Notes under the pieces: generated by a model | The model's input: only the letters and a program-made list of their open reading frames with translations | Told to the model about the DNA's origin: nothing | Databases searched by the model: none | NCBI GenBank assembly: GCA_040755725.1 | Contig: JBFMAI010000035.1 | Span: forward strand, 35,696 to 99,695 | Direction: 5' to 3' | DNA length: 64,000 bases | Source of the DNA: JBFMAI01 sp040755725 | GTDB taxonomy: Bacteria > Planctomycetota > Phycisphaerae > UBA1845 > Fen-1342 | Shown: in pieces, positions 42,328-52,506 of the stretch | Layout of the letters: each line of letters starts with the position of its first letter | Position numbering within the stretch: position 1 is the first letter of the stretch | Program-made: the position numbers and the translations under genes

Positions 42328-43899
42328 CTACTTGCCCGCTGGCTCGGCGGCCAGCGCCGCCAGAGGATCCAACTGGCACAGCCAGGCAAACGTCTCGCGC
42401 ACCCGCGCCAGGGCCTCCGGCGCGGGGGCTTGTTCGCCCGCCGTCAACGCCTTGCGACACCGGTACAACGTCTGCGCCACCGCGACCGCCAGGGACGGTT
42501 CCCACTCGTCGATGTGGTAGCGCCGAATGTCCTCGTAGCACTCCTCCAGCAGCGGCGCCGCCAGTTGCAGCTTCTGGGCCTCGAAACACAGCTCCGCCAG
42601 CCGCAGCCGCCACAGGAACCGGTCGCGCCGCTGCCCACAGCTTGCCAGCCCCTCCTGCAAGGCCTTGACCGCCTCGCCGAACTTGCCGGCGCCCGCAAGC
42701 TTGCGGGCCTCGGTGGCCGCCTCGGTCAGCTTGCCGTCACTGGCCGCCGCCGCTCCCCCGCCCCCGGCCCCGCCGCCCGCCGCGGAGAGCACTTCCGATT
42801 CCAACCACATGCGGGTCGGGCCGCTGCACAACGGCATTCCGCCGCGGAACGTCAGGTCGTACAGACGCGCCCCAAGCCGGCGCACCAGCGCCGCGGTGAC
42901 ATCCTGGATCGCCGACCGCGCTTTATCGTACTGGGCCCCCAGCCCCTGCATCGCCGCGCACACGTATCGCTGCAAGTCCAGCCACAGCGGATCGTTGGAC
43001 CGGAACGCCGCCTCGGCGTTGGAGTGCAGGTGCTCCCACACGCGATTGTTGAACTGGAACTCCAGCGTCTCGACGAGCTGCTTGTCCGGGGGCTCAATGT
43101 CGTGCATGCCCGCGTCGGTCGCCGGCAGCTCCAGCTTGGCCCACTGCACGTACCGCACGAGGACATACGGAATCGGGTCGGCCGGGTCGGCCTTCCGCAG
43201 GAACGTGGCCGCCCCTAGCACCGCGTTCAGCGCCCCGGAAACATCCTTGACCTCCCCGGCGGCGAACCCTGCTCCCGCCGGTCCCCCCGCACTCGCGGCG
43301 GGCACCGCGGGGGCGGCCGTCGCGGGAGCAGCCGCCTTCGGCCGCGCGTCGGCCAGTTCCTTGAGCTTGCGTTTGAACTTGCCGAAGTCCGGGGGGTCGT
43401 CCGGCATCTTCTCAATGAGCGCGGCTTCCAGTTCACCGATCCGCTGGGCGCAGCGGTCGATGGTGTCGAACTCGTCCGGGCGGGGGGCGGCATCCCGGAA
43501 CCATCCGCCCTCGACCAGCCGCTCGGCCAGGGCCTCGATCCGGGCCTTGCGCCGCCGCGGCCGGGCCGGATAGAGTTTGTCCCAGAAAGTACGCGTTAAC
43601 TCCGTCAACATCGCCAGCGCCGCCGCGAGACCGGCGTATCGCGCCTTCTTGAAAAGCGCGTAGCCCAGCGCGCAAGCCATTTCGACGTCTTTGGACTTGG
43701 TGCGGAGGATGTTCAGGCTGGCCTGCTCGATCTGGAACCAATCCGGATCGCCCAGATCGATGCGGTCCAGCTTGGCCAGCTCGGCCTCGACGAGCATGTA
43801 CTGCTCGTCATCGGCCGCATCCCCGCCGCAGGGAGCCGCGTCGGAGATCGGCGTTTTGCCGAGGGCGATGATCGGCGTTTCGTCCAGCGTACTAGCCAT
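42328..43899 (-). CDS. tssA: T6SS assembly protein TssA
   Basis: 523 residues. The ImpA N-terminal region covers ~30-160 (DPDWFQIEQASLNILRTKSK, ACALGYALFKKARYAGLAAA, TFWDKLYPARPRRRKARIEA). A variable Ala/Pro linker (~190-215) leads to a long C-terminal part (~235-520) with ERLVEGG-like helices and DRFLWRLRLAELCFEAQKL, typical of the longer TssA class. TssA primes baseplate and sheath polymerisation. It is first in the tssABC unit, with a good promoter ~200 bases upstream. Confidence 0.9.
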   Translation of the reverse strand: MASTLDETPIIALGKTPISDAAPCGGDAADDEQYMLVEAELAKLDRIDLGDPDWFQIEQASLNILRTKSKDVEMACALGYALFKKARYAGLAAALAMLTELTRTFWDKLYPARPRRRKARIEALAERLVEGGWFRDAAPRPDEFDTIDRCAQRIGELEAALIEKMPDDPPDFGKFKRKLKELADARPKAAAPATAAPAVPAASAGGPAGAGFAAGEVKDVSGALNAVLGAATFLRKADPADPIPYVLVRYVQWAKLELPATDAGMHDIEPPDKQLVETLEFQFNNRVWEHLHSNAEAAFRSNDPLWLDLQRYVCAAMQGLGAQYDKARSAIQDVTAALVRRLGARLYDLTFRGGMPLCSGPTRMWLESEVLSAAGGGAGGGGAAAASDGKLTEAATEARKLAGAGKFGEAVKALQEGLASCGQRRDRFLWRLRLAELCFEAQKLQLAAPLLEECYEDIRRYHIDEWEPSLAVAVAQTLYRCRKALTAGEQAPAPEALARVRETFAWLCQLDPLAALAAEPAGK

Positions 43900-44102
43900 A
43901 CACCCAACCTGGCGCCGAACTCACGGGCCACCTCCGCCGGTACCCCTCACGGAGAATCAGCGGCTCAAGCACGGGATGCTGCATGTCGTGACAACCAGTC
44001 GCCCGGCCGGCGCGCATCCAACGCCCCGGCACGGCCGCCACGGTGCCCGGCACGACGTCCTTGTCGCGAACCGACAGAGCCCGAGGACAAGCCCGAACGC
44101 CC

Positions 44103-44131
44103 ATTCTAGGACACCGACCGACCGTTGACAA
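44103..44131 (-). promoter_or_regulatory. Sigma70-like promoter before tssA
   Basis: On the minus strand TTGTCA (44126-44131, 5/6) and TAGAAT (44103-44108, 5/6) are 17 bases apart. The start would be near 44096, leaving a ~195-base leader to tssA. It lies just beyond the tagF stop (44143). Confidence 0.6.
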
Positions 44132-44142
44132 GTTCCGGTCAG

Positions 44143-45129
44143 TCATGGTCTTGCCGCCGAACTGACGAAGTCCGCCCAGCGCTGCGGGGCGTCGCGCGGC
44201 CCGTCGGCCGCAACACGCTCCCCCGTCAGCGCGCACAGGTCGTCCAGGTAGGGCAGGGAACCCGCGGCGGTCGTCAGCAGCAGGAAGTCCTCCGGCACGA
44301 CATCCCGGGCAATCACGGTGAGCCGCCCGGTCCCGTCGTCCCCGCCACGCCCAACCACGAGCGACAGCAGCCGCTCGCCGAGGTCCATACGCCGCCCCAG
44401 CCAGTGCAGCCACCCGCCCACCTGGGCATCAAACGGCAACGACATCACGAGCGGAAATCGCAGGGTCGGCTCGAACTCCGGCGACTCCAGCCGGGCGATG
44501 CTCTCTCCCCACGCGTCCACCACAACCGCCCAACGATCCAGCTCGTCGATCTTCACACAGGGCCGAACGGCGGCAAACCACTCGGCGAGTTGGAGGCCCG
44601 CCCCGCCCCGCGTCCACGAATCGTCCACGGCCGCTGCCGCCAACTCGGTCACGTCGAGCTCGCGACCGCCGAACGTCGCGTCGAAGCGGCCGGGCGAATT
44701 GCAGAACCGGAACACCTCGTCGCGCAAGTCGGTGAGTTCGCGCAGCAGCCGCAGGGCCGGTCCCACACGGTCGCTTGTCGGCCCGGGCCACTGCTCGCTC
44801 GGCACCCCCACATAGAAGCACAACGGGAACGGGCGCCCCCGCATGTCTCCGCCGTAGTCCTGGAACGACGCAAACACCGTCATGCCGGACTTTGGAAGTC
44901 GCAGAGCGCACGCGGCGGAGGGCAAGCGGGGAACGTGTTGGGTCCCGCCCAGGCGGCCGAGGTACGTCTCGAACCCCTTGAGCACCCAGTCGTTGAATTC
45001 GACCGCCCACTCCTCATCCGTAGGCGAGCTGTAGTAGTCGGCATAGGTCGGCAGCTTGCCGAACCACCGCAGACGCGGGTCGGGTTTGACCCGGATGACC
45101 TTCGACTTGAACAGGTCCTTCCAACCCAT
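44143..45129 (-). CDS. tagF: T6SS-associated protein TagF
   Basis: 328 residues with the TagF/ImpM pattern: RWFGKLPTYADYY, FNDWVLKGFETYLGRLG, CALRLPKSGMTVFASFQDYG, GRPFPLCFYVGVPSEQWPG. The ~170 extra C-terminal residues make it longer than the basic TagF domain. In Pseudomonas TagF restrains T6SS activity by a post-translational route; its partners there (PppA, Fha) are not in this window. Confidence 0.9.
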   Translation of the reverse strand: MGWKDLFKSKVIRVKPDPRLRWFGKLPTYADYYSSPTDEEWAVEFNDWVLKGFETYLGRLGGTQHVPRLPSAACALRLPKSGMTVFASFQDYGGDMRGRPFPLCFYVGVPSEQWPGPTSDRVGPALRLLRELTDLRDEVFRFCNSPGRFDATFGGRELDVTELAAAAVDDSWTRGGAGLQLAEWFAAVRPCVKIDELDRWAVVVDAWGESIARLESPEFEPTLRFPLVMSLPFDAQVGGWLHWLGRRMDLGERLLSLVVGRGGDDGTGRLTVIARDVVPEDFLLLTTAAGSLPYLDDLCALTGERVAADGPRDAPQRWADFVSSAARP

Positions 45130-45224
45130 GCCGATCGCCTATTCTGGTCGGCCTCAGCCCGAGACCGCACCGTTTCGCCGAGTGGGCCACACCGCGTGAC
45201 CGGGCGCTGACTTCCTCGCCGCCG

Positions 45225-48200
45225 TCAGCGCGACGCCGGGCTGCCGGCCGGTGCCTCCAGACGCGGGATCGGGGCCGGCAGGTTTCGGCCCGAGGGAAGC
45301 TGGAACACGAACTTCTCGCCCACGATGGGCCGATCATTCGGCACCTGACCGGCCAGCTCCGGCTGGGAGGTCTCGCGGAACTTCGCCGCCAAGTCCACGC
45401 CGTGCGTCACAATCCAGTTGCGGTCCACATAGCGACCGTAGCGGTGCAGATACGCGCAGAAGGCCAGCGGCCCCGGCTCGCCGAGCACCCGCGGCCGGAT
45501 CGCCGGGAAGCGGAAATCGCGGCCCTCGGGCTGGATGCCGTCGACCAACTCGAACGTCAGCTCGGAGACATTGGCGCGGGTCCATTCCCAGACCGTGCGG
45601 ATCGCCCGCGCTTGCCCGCGCTCGACGGTGCGGAACTCCAGTGGTCGAACCGCCGCTCGGTCGCCGGACTCCTGAAGGCGCAGGGCGATCGTCAGTCGCA
45701 CATTCCGATAATAGTGTTGCGCAGCATCATCCACGCGCTCCTTGCCGTACGGTTCGCCCACCGGATCCTCAGTCCACACACTGACTTCGAGTGGCGTCGT
45801 GCCGCCTTGCGCGGTCAGGCCGAGGAACGTACGCCACTGCTCGCACGCCGACAAAAACACCTGCCGCGTCCGGCGTGGCTCGGCGTCGGGCAACCCCTGG
45901 TCGAGAGGGCGCAGGGTATCCGCGGCCCGGCGCATCTCGCCGAGGAACTGGAGGAACTGCTCGAAATCGACCGTTTGCAGGGCCGTCAGCTCTTTGCCCT
46001 CCGGGTTCAAGTACGGCCAGCCCTCAAAAGGAACCTGCTGGGCGAAGTACCGCTCTTGCACGCCGCGCAGAATCCGGGTCAGTTCGGCACTGAGTGTCGC
46101 CTGGGCCCTGGCCTGGAACTCCACAATCTGCTGCGTCAGGCGCTCTTCACGCAGCCCGGCCTCGGCGCGCAGCTCGGGCAGCCCTTTCCACGGTATATCC
46201 GAGGTCGGGGGGAGTTCTGACACGGCGTCGTCAAAACGGTCCGGCAGGACGGCGTTGGCCCCCACCGCCCCGCCCCAGTGACTCCAGCGCGCCGCCACTT
46301 CGGCGGCCAGCGCCTCCCACGGCCGGGCGCCGGCGCCTCCGCCGCCGGCCGGGGCCCGGGCCTCGCGGACGAACGCCCCGTGCGTCCAGTACTCCCGAAA
46401 CGCCCCGGCGAGCAGGTCGAGCACACGCCGGGTCTGCGCCGCGTAGTAGGCGTCCTGTTGCTCAAGCCATGCCCCGCCTTCCGGGAGGTATGTGGCCCAG
46501 CGCGTGGCGCGCAGGACCTCGCTCAGGGCCGGCTCGAACTCCTTGCGCGTCGGCGCGACGATGCTGCCGCCCCGCGCATCGCCGATCCGGAACTGGGCGG
46601 CGAATACGCCCCAACCCTCGCCCAGCCGATCCGCCTTGGCCAATTCGACCAGTTCCGACCGGCCGTACGCCTCGTTCCAAGCCCGGACGTACGCCTCGCA
46701 GTAACGCTGCCACGCCGACTCGACCAGCGCAATGCAATTCCGATGACGCGGGGTCGTCTCGCCGGCCTTGGCGAAGTAGAAACGCGGTTCGAAGTCGGCC
46801 AGGAAGCGCAGCAACTGGAAGCACTCGCCCGCGCGCTTGTTGAGGAACTCCGCCGACGCGCAGAGCGGGATCTGACCGCCCCCCAGCTCCCGCCCGCCAG
46901 TGCCCGAAACCGGCGTCGGCGCCGGGGTCACCGGCGTGGGCGTCGCGGGGGGCGGTTGCTGGCCGGGCAGCTTCACCGGCGGCGGGCCGGCCGGCGTGGT
47001 GCGTACCGGCGGGGGACCGGCGGGCTGCTCCGGGGTGACGGGCGTTGCCGCCACCATGGGGACCGGAATATGGTAGGCCGACGCGTGGGTCTGCCGGTAA
47101 TCGGACGCGAGCTCACCCAGGCCCCACGGTCCCGCTGCCGCCAAGCGATCCTCGATCGCCCGCAACAGCGCCGTCCCTTCCCCCTTGCGGACCAGCTCTT
47201 CGTACGTCCCGTTAAGGTGTTTCAGTTTGTCCGGTCGCCAGCGGGCGTTCAGTTTCGAGAAGTCCGCGTCCCCGCCGGACCCCGCGGTCGCCGACAGCAG
47301 CCGCCGCAGTGTCCCCACCCACGCCTCGGGCGTGTCGTTGCCGGCCTGACTGGCCGAGAGCGTCGCCAGGTGCGCTTGGACCTTGGCCAAGACGGGGTGG
47401 ACGGTCTGCCGCAGGTCGCTCGTCAGCCCCAGGGCGTCACTGGCCGCGCCGCCCGCCGCGGGCGTGAATACCAGTAGGTGGTCAAAGGCCTGATACGCCT
47501 CCCGGACCACGCTGTCGAACAGCTCGCGCTGATAGAACTCAGGGAAATAGCCGCGGTCGGCCAAGCCGGCGGCGTGGATACTCTCGGCCAGAATGCGATC
47601 CAGCCCCACCAACTCGTGCCCGTCGCCCCGGATCAACGCCTCCAGTGTCGCACCGGTTGGATCGCCGGCCGGCGGCGCTGCGCACTGCCCGTGCATCTCG
47701 CTGAGCTTCCGTTGCCACCCCACGAGTTGCTCCCGCAGTTGCCACAAGGCGGGGCGGAGCGGCGGGATGCGGACGAAGCTGCCCGTGGCCGGCCCCTGCC
47801 ACTGGCATTGCTGCATGGCCTCGACGAGGCGTTTGAAGTTCTCGTCGAACAAATGGGCGAACGCGTCCAGTTCCTCTTGCGTTCCAATCGGGCGGTCCGC
47901 CGCCGCCAGCAGGGCGTCGTAGGCCGCCTGGATCGCGGCGCAGCGGTCGCGCACACGCATCCATTCGCGGATCGTCGGGTCGGGGTGCTGATCGTGCAGG
48001 GTGGCGTAGTGCCGCGCGAGGAAGTCGTGCAGCTTGCCGACCGCGACGCGGACCGTCTGCGCCGGCTGGAATTCGGCCAGGCGCAGCACCCCGGCGGGGT
48101 TCTCCCAACCCGTGCCGCGGGAGTGGATCGTGGCGAAGTAGGTGACCGCCTGCTCGTCGATGCGGGCCCGCTGGCGGGCGCGCTCTTCCGACGCCGGCAA

Positions 48201-50024
48201 CGCCGCCGCCGCCGCGCTCAGCCGCGCGAAGCTCTGGTAATCGAGCCGTTCCGGCGGAGCGGCCTGCCCCGCGCAGCCTGTCCAGGCAACGTACTCAGCG
48301 AGCGAGTCGAGGTAAGATGCCAGCGGGACGCCGGCGCCGGCCGGCGTGCCGTCGAGCACGATGTCGGCGGTGCGCAGCGCCTGGTCGACCTCCCCCAGCC
48401 GCAGGCGCAGGCCGCTGTGGGCGAACAGCCGCATGCGGATCGTCGTCAAGTCGCGCACCGGGCGGTCGGCACCGATGTTCAGGGACAAAATGCGCGGCCA
48501 CACGCTCGTCTGCAGCACGGTGGCGTCGGCCCCCAGTCGATTGACCAATTCCATCGCCTCGGCCGGCTTCTCGACCAGCTTCGGCGCCTCTTGCGCCCGC
48601 GCGCGCGGCTCACTGACGAGCTTGCCGAACATGATCGAGCTGACCACCAGCGTGACGGCCAGCACGACGCCCAGCACGATCGACCCGCCCATCAGCAGTC
48701 GGGCGAGCTTGCGGTTGCGGATCACCTCCTGCTCGTTGCGGAAGACCAAGCCCTCTTCGGGAAACACCTTACGGAAGAGCAGGTCTTTCACGAAGTGCGG
48801 CCGCGGGCGCGGGTACATGCTCTCCAGCGGCTGGAACTGCCGCGCCGCGTCGGCCCCCAGCCGCTCGGTCAGGTGCCGCAGGATCAGTCCGCCCTGCTGC
48901 GTCGCGCTGGTAAAGTACACCCCGCGGAAGATCAGGTTCTTGACCGCCCGCGGTTGCTTGATGCCGGGGAAGAGCGTCCGCACATACGTTTGCAGCGGCT
49001 CGCGGAGCTGGCGGAACTCCTCCGGGAAGCTGTAGGCCAGCCCCAGCTCGAACTCGTCCACGTCGTCCTGAATGCGCCGCAGGCGCAGCTCGTGCAGCCG
49101 GTCGTACACGCTGTCGAACTCACCGCCGAAGCGCTCGGGGTCGTACAACTCGTGGAAATCGCCCGGGCGGGACCAGCCGAAAATCTGGTTCTTGATCGTG
49201 ATGTCGCGCTCGGCGCGATCGAAGAACTGCATGAAGCCGACGATCTTGTCGCACTTGGTGATGACGAGGTAGGTCGCGAACGTGACCCCCAGCTTGGCCT
49301 GCAAGTCCCGCAGGCGCTCCAGCATCGTGTTGGCGTCGGCCTCGTGCTGCTCGGGCGACTCCTGGAGCAGGTGCTCCGCCGACACGCACGCCAGCACCCC
49401 GTTGATCGGGAACCCCCGCCGTCCGCCGGCGACGGTCTTGAGGAACGATTCCCACTCCCGGCGGTCGGCGTCTTCCTGCGGATTGCACAAGCGGCCGGCC
49501 ATGTCGATGAAGATGGCGTCCTCGGTGAACCACCAGTTGTAGTTCAGCGTGCCGAGCTGGTAGCCCTCCGGCTTGCCGGTCGAGAACGTCAGTCCGCCCT
49601 CGTTGATCAGCTTGGTCTTCCCGCAGCCGGAATCGCCGATGACGACATACCAGGGCAGGTCGTAGACGCTGATCCCCAGCTTCCGCATGTCCTTGATGGC
49701 GGCGAAGAAGCGCTCGTTGTTGCTCTTGATCGCCGCCCGCAGGTCCATCGAGACCGGCCCGGCTTCGGCCCCGCCGGCCAGCTCCGCCTCCAGCCGCTTG
49801 GCCCGCCGCTTCGTCGAGCGCCCGAACAGCCGCGGAACCAGGAAGCTGATCAGGGCGACGAGGCCGACCAGGCCGGCCATGATAAAAATGATGGCGTAGG
49901 CCGACAGGCCCAGGAAACGCTGGAGCATGTAGATCACGCCGATCGGCGTGCCCAGCCCCGCCATGGCGACCAGCATCTTCATCTCGCGCGGCAAACCGGA
50001 GTAAAGCTTCAGAAGCTGCTTCAT
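45225..50024 (-). CDS. tssM: T6SS membrane-complex protein TssM (IcmF)
   Basis: 1599 residues, longer than the usual ~1150-1300. Two membrane helices at ~17-38 and ~42-64, a cytoplasmic NTPase-like domain with intact Walker A GDSGCGKT (130-137) and WWFTEDAIFIDMAGRL, a third membrane helix at ~425-450 (LMGGSIVLGVVLAVTLVV), then a large periplasmic part. At ~990-1045 a Pro/Thr/Val-rich linker interrupts the periplasmic region, unusual for TssM. GAGG precedes ATG 50024. With TssL and TssJ it forms the trans-envelope channel. Confidence 0.95.
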   Translation of the reverse strand: MKQLLKLYSGLPREMKMLVAMAGLGTPIGVIYMLQRFLGLSAYAIIFIMAGLVGLVALISFLVPRLFGRSTKRRAKRLEAELAGGAEAGPVSMDLRAAIKSNNERFFAAIKDMRKLGISVYDLPWYVVIGDSGCGKTKLINEGGLTFSTGKPEGYQLGTLNYNWWFTEDAIFIDMAGRLCNPQEDADRREWESFLKTVAGGRRGFPINGVLACVSAEHLLQESPEQHEADANTMLERLRDLQAKLGVTFATYLVITKCDKIVGFMQFFDRAERDITIKNQIFGWSRPGDFHELYDPERFGGEFDSVYDRLHELRLRRIQDDVDEFELGLAYSFPEEFRQLREPLQTYVRTLFPGIKQPRAVKNLIFRGVYFTSATQQGGLILRHLTERLGADAARQFQPLESMYPRPRPHFVKDLLFRKVFPEEGLVFRNEQEVIRNRKLARLLMGGSIVLGVVLAVTLVVSSIMFGKLVSEPRARAQEAPKLVEKPAEAMELVNRLGADATVLQTSVWPRILSLNIGADRPVRDLTTIRMRLFAHSGLRLRLGEVDQALRTADIVLDGTPAGAGVPLASYLDSLAEYVAWTGCAGQAAPPERLDYQSFARLSAAAAALPASEERARQRARIDEQAVTYFATIHSRGTGWENPAGVLRLAEFQPAQTVRVAVGKLHDFLARHYATLHDQHPDPTIREWMRVRDRCAAIQAAYDALLAAADRPIGTQEELDAFAHLFDENFKRLVEAMQQCQWQGPATGSFVRIPPLRPALWQLREQLVGWQRKLSEMHGQCAAPPAGDPTGATLEALIRGDGHELVGLDRILAESIHAAGLADRGYFPEFYQRELFDSVVREAYQAFDHLLVFTPAAGGAASDALGLTSDLRQTVHPVLAKVQAHLATLSASQAGNDTPEAWVGTLRRLLSATAGSGGDADFSKLNARWRPDKLKHLNGTYEELVRKGEGTALLRAIEDRLAAAGPWGLGELASDYRQTHASAYHIPVPMVAATPVTPEQPAGPPPVRTTPAGPPPVKLPGQQPPPATPTPVTPAPTPVSGTGGRELGGGQIPLCASAEFLNKRAGECFQLLRFLADFEPRFYFAKAGETTPRHRNCIALVESAWQRYCEAYVRAWNEAYGRSELVELAKADRLGEGWGVFAAQFRIGDARGGSIVAPTRKEFEPALSEVLRATRWATYLPEGGAWLEQQDAYYAAQTRRVLDLLAGAFREYWTHGAFVREARAPAGGGGAGARPWEALAAEVAARWSHWGGAVGANAVLPDRFDDAVSELPPTSDIPWKGLPELRAEAGLREERLTQQIVEFQARAQATLSAELTRILRGVQERYFAQQVPFEGWPYLNPEGKELTALQTVDFEQFLQFLGEMRRAADTLRPLDQGLPDAEPRRTRQVFLSACEQWRTFLGLTAQGGTTPLEVSVWTEDPVGEPYGKERVDDAAQHYYRNVRLTIALRLQESGDRAAVRPLEFRTVERGQARAIRTVWEWTRANVSELTFELVDGIQPEGRDFRFPAIRPRVLGEPGPLAFCAYLHRYGRYVDRNWIVTHGVDLAAKFRETSQPELAGQVPNDRPIVGEKFVFQLPSGRNLPAPIPRLEAPAGSPASR

Positions 50025-50097
50025 GATTCAACCTCAAAGGGCCCGGACCGCGCCTTCGCGGTCGCGGTGCGGAGCGGAGGCCGCGTCGGCCGCGCCC

Positions 50098-50883
50098 TCA
50101 GGGGCGCGGCTCGGCCGGCGGCGCGGTGACCGCGGCCGTCGGGTGCCACTGCTCGGCAACCTTGGCGATGTCGCCGACCGCCTTCGACCAGGCCCCGCGA
50201 AACGTCAGTAACGAGGCCCCGATCACGATGACCAGGATCAGCAGCACGAGCGTCAGGCTCATGCCCAGCTTGTAATCGACCTTGACCTCCTGCGTGTGCC
50301 GGTAGGTCTCGGGAAACATCTCCTTGCCGCGCGTCGTCGCGTACGCCGGCAGCCGCGTGAACAGCCGCCGGGTGTAGTCCGCCAGTTCCTGCGGGCGGTC
50401 GTGATACTGGCCCTTGAAGCCCAGCCGCAGGCAGATGAAGTACAGCCCGAGCAGTTCCGCCAGTTCCTGCTTGTCCCGACGGTCCCGCCGCTCGGCCAGC
50501 TCATACTCCTTCTGCATCTCGTCGCAGTCCTCGAAGAACTTCTCGCCGCCCAGGGCCTCAACGTGGTCCAGGATGTTCGGGTCGGTCTCGAAGCGGTGGT
50601 CAAACCAGTAATCGCGCCCGGGCCAATCGGTGTTCAACATGCGGTAGTCGATCAGGTACACCATCATCGCCTTGACCCGCTCGTCCCACAGGCGCTCCGC
50701 GATCGGATCACGCCGCGCGAGGTCCTCGGCGTCGCGCAACGCCGTCAGCACCTCGTAGCGCGTCTGGTCGGGTGGGGGGCTGGCCCCGTGCTGAAATTGC
50801 CGGCTCAAGTTGATGAGGCAGTCGAACACCGGCCAGCACACTTCGGTGAGTCGCACGGCCGGCGCATCATCGCGTTCGGTCAT
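50098..50883 (-). CDS. tssL: T6SS membrane-complex protein TssL (DotU)
   Basis: 261 residues from ATG 50883 (GGAG 9 bases before). The cytoplasmic hook has VCWPVFDCLINLSRQFQHG, LWDERVKAMMVYLIDYRML, KFFEDCDEMQKEYELAERRD and LGLYFICLRLGFKGQY; one membrane helix lies near the C-terminus (~215-240, MSLTLVLLILVIVIGASLL), followed by a ~25-residue tail. There is no OmpA-type peptidoglycan-binding extension. It precedes tssM by 73 bases. Confidence 0.94.
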   Translation of the reverse strand: MTERDDAPAVRLTEVCWPVFDCLINLSRQFQHGASPPPDQTRYEVLTALRDAEDLARRDPIAERLWDERVKAMMVYLIDYRMLNTDWPGRDYWFDHRFETDPNILDHVEALGGEKFFEDCDEMQKEYELAERRDRRDKQELAELLGLYFICLRLGFKGQYHDRPQELADYTRRLFTRLPAYATTRGKEMFPETYRHTQEVKVDYKLGMSLTLVLLILVIVIGASLLTFRGAWSKAVGDIAKVAEQWHPTAAVTAPPAEPRP

Positions 50884-50929
50884 CGTCCACACTCCGCAGG
50901 GGCCCGGCCCCTGGACCCTTCGCGGCGCG

Positions 50930-50990
50930 CCCGCGCGCGTCGCGGAACTCGGCACTTGGAACTCGGTGCGGGGAACTCCGCACGCGCGAC
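50930..50990. repeat. GGAACTCGG low-complexity palindrome
   Basis: CGCGTCGCGGAACTCGGCAC, TTGGAACTCGG and GGGGAACTCCGCACGCGCG lie between tssK and tssL, forming a loose palindrome. Same class as the other low-complexity repeats here. Confidence 0.5.
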
Positions 50991-51003
50991 CCGGCCCGCG
51001 GTC

Positions 51004-52425
51004 CTACCGCCCGCGTTCCTTCAGGCACACATACAGCGTCGGTCGGAACTGCTCCATCGCCGCGATCTGACCCTCGCGGATGCTCATGCGGATGCCGCGT
51101 TCCTGCTCGCACTCCCGCCAATAGTCCGTGCGGTCCGGCCCGATCGTCTTGTCCACGCGGAAGTAGTGCAGACCGGGCCGTCGCGGCAGCGTCCCCGCCG
51201 GGACCGACTTCACCTGCAAGCGCAGCCCGCGGACCGCGATGTTGTGGATGCGGCCGGAGCGCTGTGGGGAGGCCAGCTTCATGTCCAGCTTCCCGTAGAT
51301 CTCCTGGTGCAGCTCGTTGATGTCCTTGTCCGGGGCCAGCAGGCCGACGTACATCTCCAGGTTTTCGTCGATCCAAGCGCGGTCGAGCTCGACCTCGAGC
51401 CCGTCGCGTCCGCCGGTGTCCTTCTTGCGGGCAAAGGCCCGTTCCGCGTAGGCCAGCGGCCGCAGGGCGTCGAGCAGTACCAGCAAGCGGCGCCGCGCCC
51501 GGTCCAGGCTCTCGCCCGGCCGATCGTGATCGTAGGTCGGCAACTCGCCCGCGACGAGATCGTCGTGAAAGACCGACAGTTGCCCGATGAGCCGGCACAA
51601 CGCCGCGAACACCGCGTAGGGGTGCAGCAGCGGGCTCTGTTGCAGGGCCCGCAACTCGGTCCGCCCGGCGTTCAGGGCGTGGAGCTTGAGCAGGTGTTCG
51701 AGATTGCCCGCCACGCCGTCCGTGAACGCCATCCGGTGCTCGCGGGCTTCCCGGGCCAGGACCTCGTCCTTGGCTTCGACCTGATCGGCCAGCGACCGGA
51801 CCAGCAGGCTCAGCCCCGCATCCGCCTGCACCGCCAGCAGCGGCCCCGTCCCCAACTCGTCAAGCTTCGGCGTCGCGCCCGGCCGGTCGGTCCGCTTGAC
51901 GCGGCACAGCCGCACGAACTCGTAACCGGTCCGGTCCTCGTCGCCCACGAACAGCCGTCCGCGCATCCGCCGCACGTACAGCGTCTGCGGGTTCTCCCCG
52001 GTGTTCTCATCCCGGCGTGTCACCGGGTGCGGCTCGTACCGCGGGGCGCCGCCGGTCGTTTCCGGGGCTTCGAGGGGGACGGCATTGGGCCGCACTTCCT
52101 GCATCTGCGGAATACCCAGGTAGATCTCGACGCCTCCGCCGCCGGCGTCCAGGGCCGCCTCGAAATTGGCCGCCGGCACCTCGGTGTTCTCCGGCACCCG
52201 CACCCAGGTCCCGTCCTTCAGCCGCGCTACGCACCGATCGAGGCGCAGCGTGCCATTCTCCAGCGGCCCGGTGGCGATCTCGCGCTCCAGGAAGCCCCAC
52301 GCGAAGGGGCAGGCCGCCTCCAGCGTCGCACCCAGCAGCGTCTCCGCGCGGCGCTGCGCCGCTTGCAGGTGGTGCGGCCGCAGGAACATCCCCTCGTGCC
52401 AGTGGATCTCGGTCCAGAACGTCAT
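51004..52425 (-). CDS. tssK: T6SS baseplate protein TssK
   Basis: 473 residues with the diagnostic opening TEIHWHEGMFLRPHHLQAAQ, then LEAACPFAWGFLEREIATG and IYLGIPQMQEV. Late signs are NIAVRGLRLQVKSVPAGTLP and LHYFRVDKTIGPDRTDYWRE. The N-terminus has the phage receptor-binding-protein-like shell; the C-terminus contacts the membrane complex. GAGGAG precedes the ATG. Confidence 0.94.
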   Translation of the reverse strand: MTFWTEIHWHEGMFLRPHHLQAAQRRAETLLGATLEAACPFAWGFLEREIATGPLENGTLRLDRCVARLKDGTWVRVPENTEVPAANFEAALDAGGGGVEIYLGIPQMQEVRPNAVPLEAPETTGGAPRYEPHPVTRRDENTGENPQTLYVRRMRGRLFVGDEDRTGYEFVRLCRVKRTDRPGATPKLDELGTGPLLAVQADAGLSLLVRSLADQVEAKDEVLAREAREHRMAFTDGVAGNLEHLLKLHALNAGRTELRALQQSPLLHPYAVFAALCRLIGQLSVFHDDLVAGELPTYDHDRPGESLDRARRRLLVLLDALRPLAYAERAFARKKDTGGRDGLEVELDRAWIDENLEMYVGLLAPDKDINELHQEIYGKLDMKLASPQRSGRIHNIAVRGLRLQVKSVPAGTLPRRPGLHYFRVDKTIGPDRTDYWRECEQERGIRMSIREGQIAAMEQFRPTLYVCLKERGR

Positions 52426-52506
52426 GCGTCAACATCTCCTCGCCGCCGCGCGCCCCCCGGACGGTCGGCGGCCCCGACGCGGCCCGGCGTCGGGACGACC
52501 CGAATA

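Noticed and set aside
47478..50129. A long open frame (883 codons) on the strand opposite tssM
   Set aside because: It mirrors tssM codon by codon, a result of high GC at third positions; it has no domain and no start signal, whereas tssM is fully supported.
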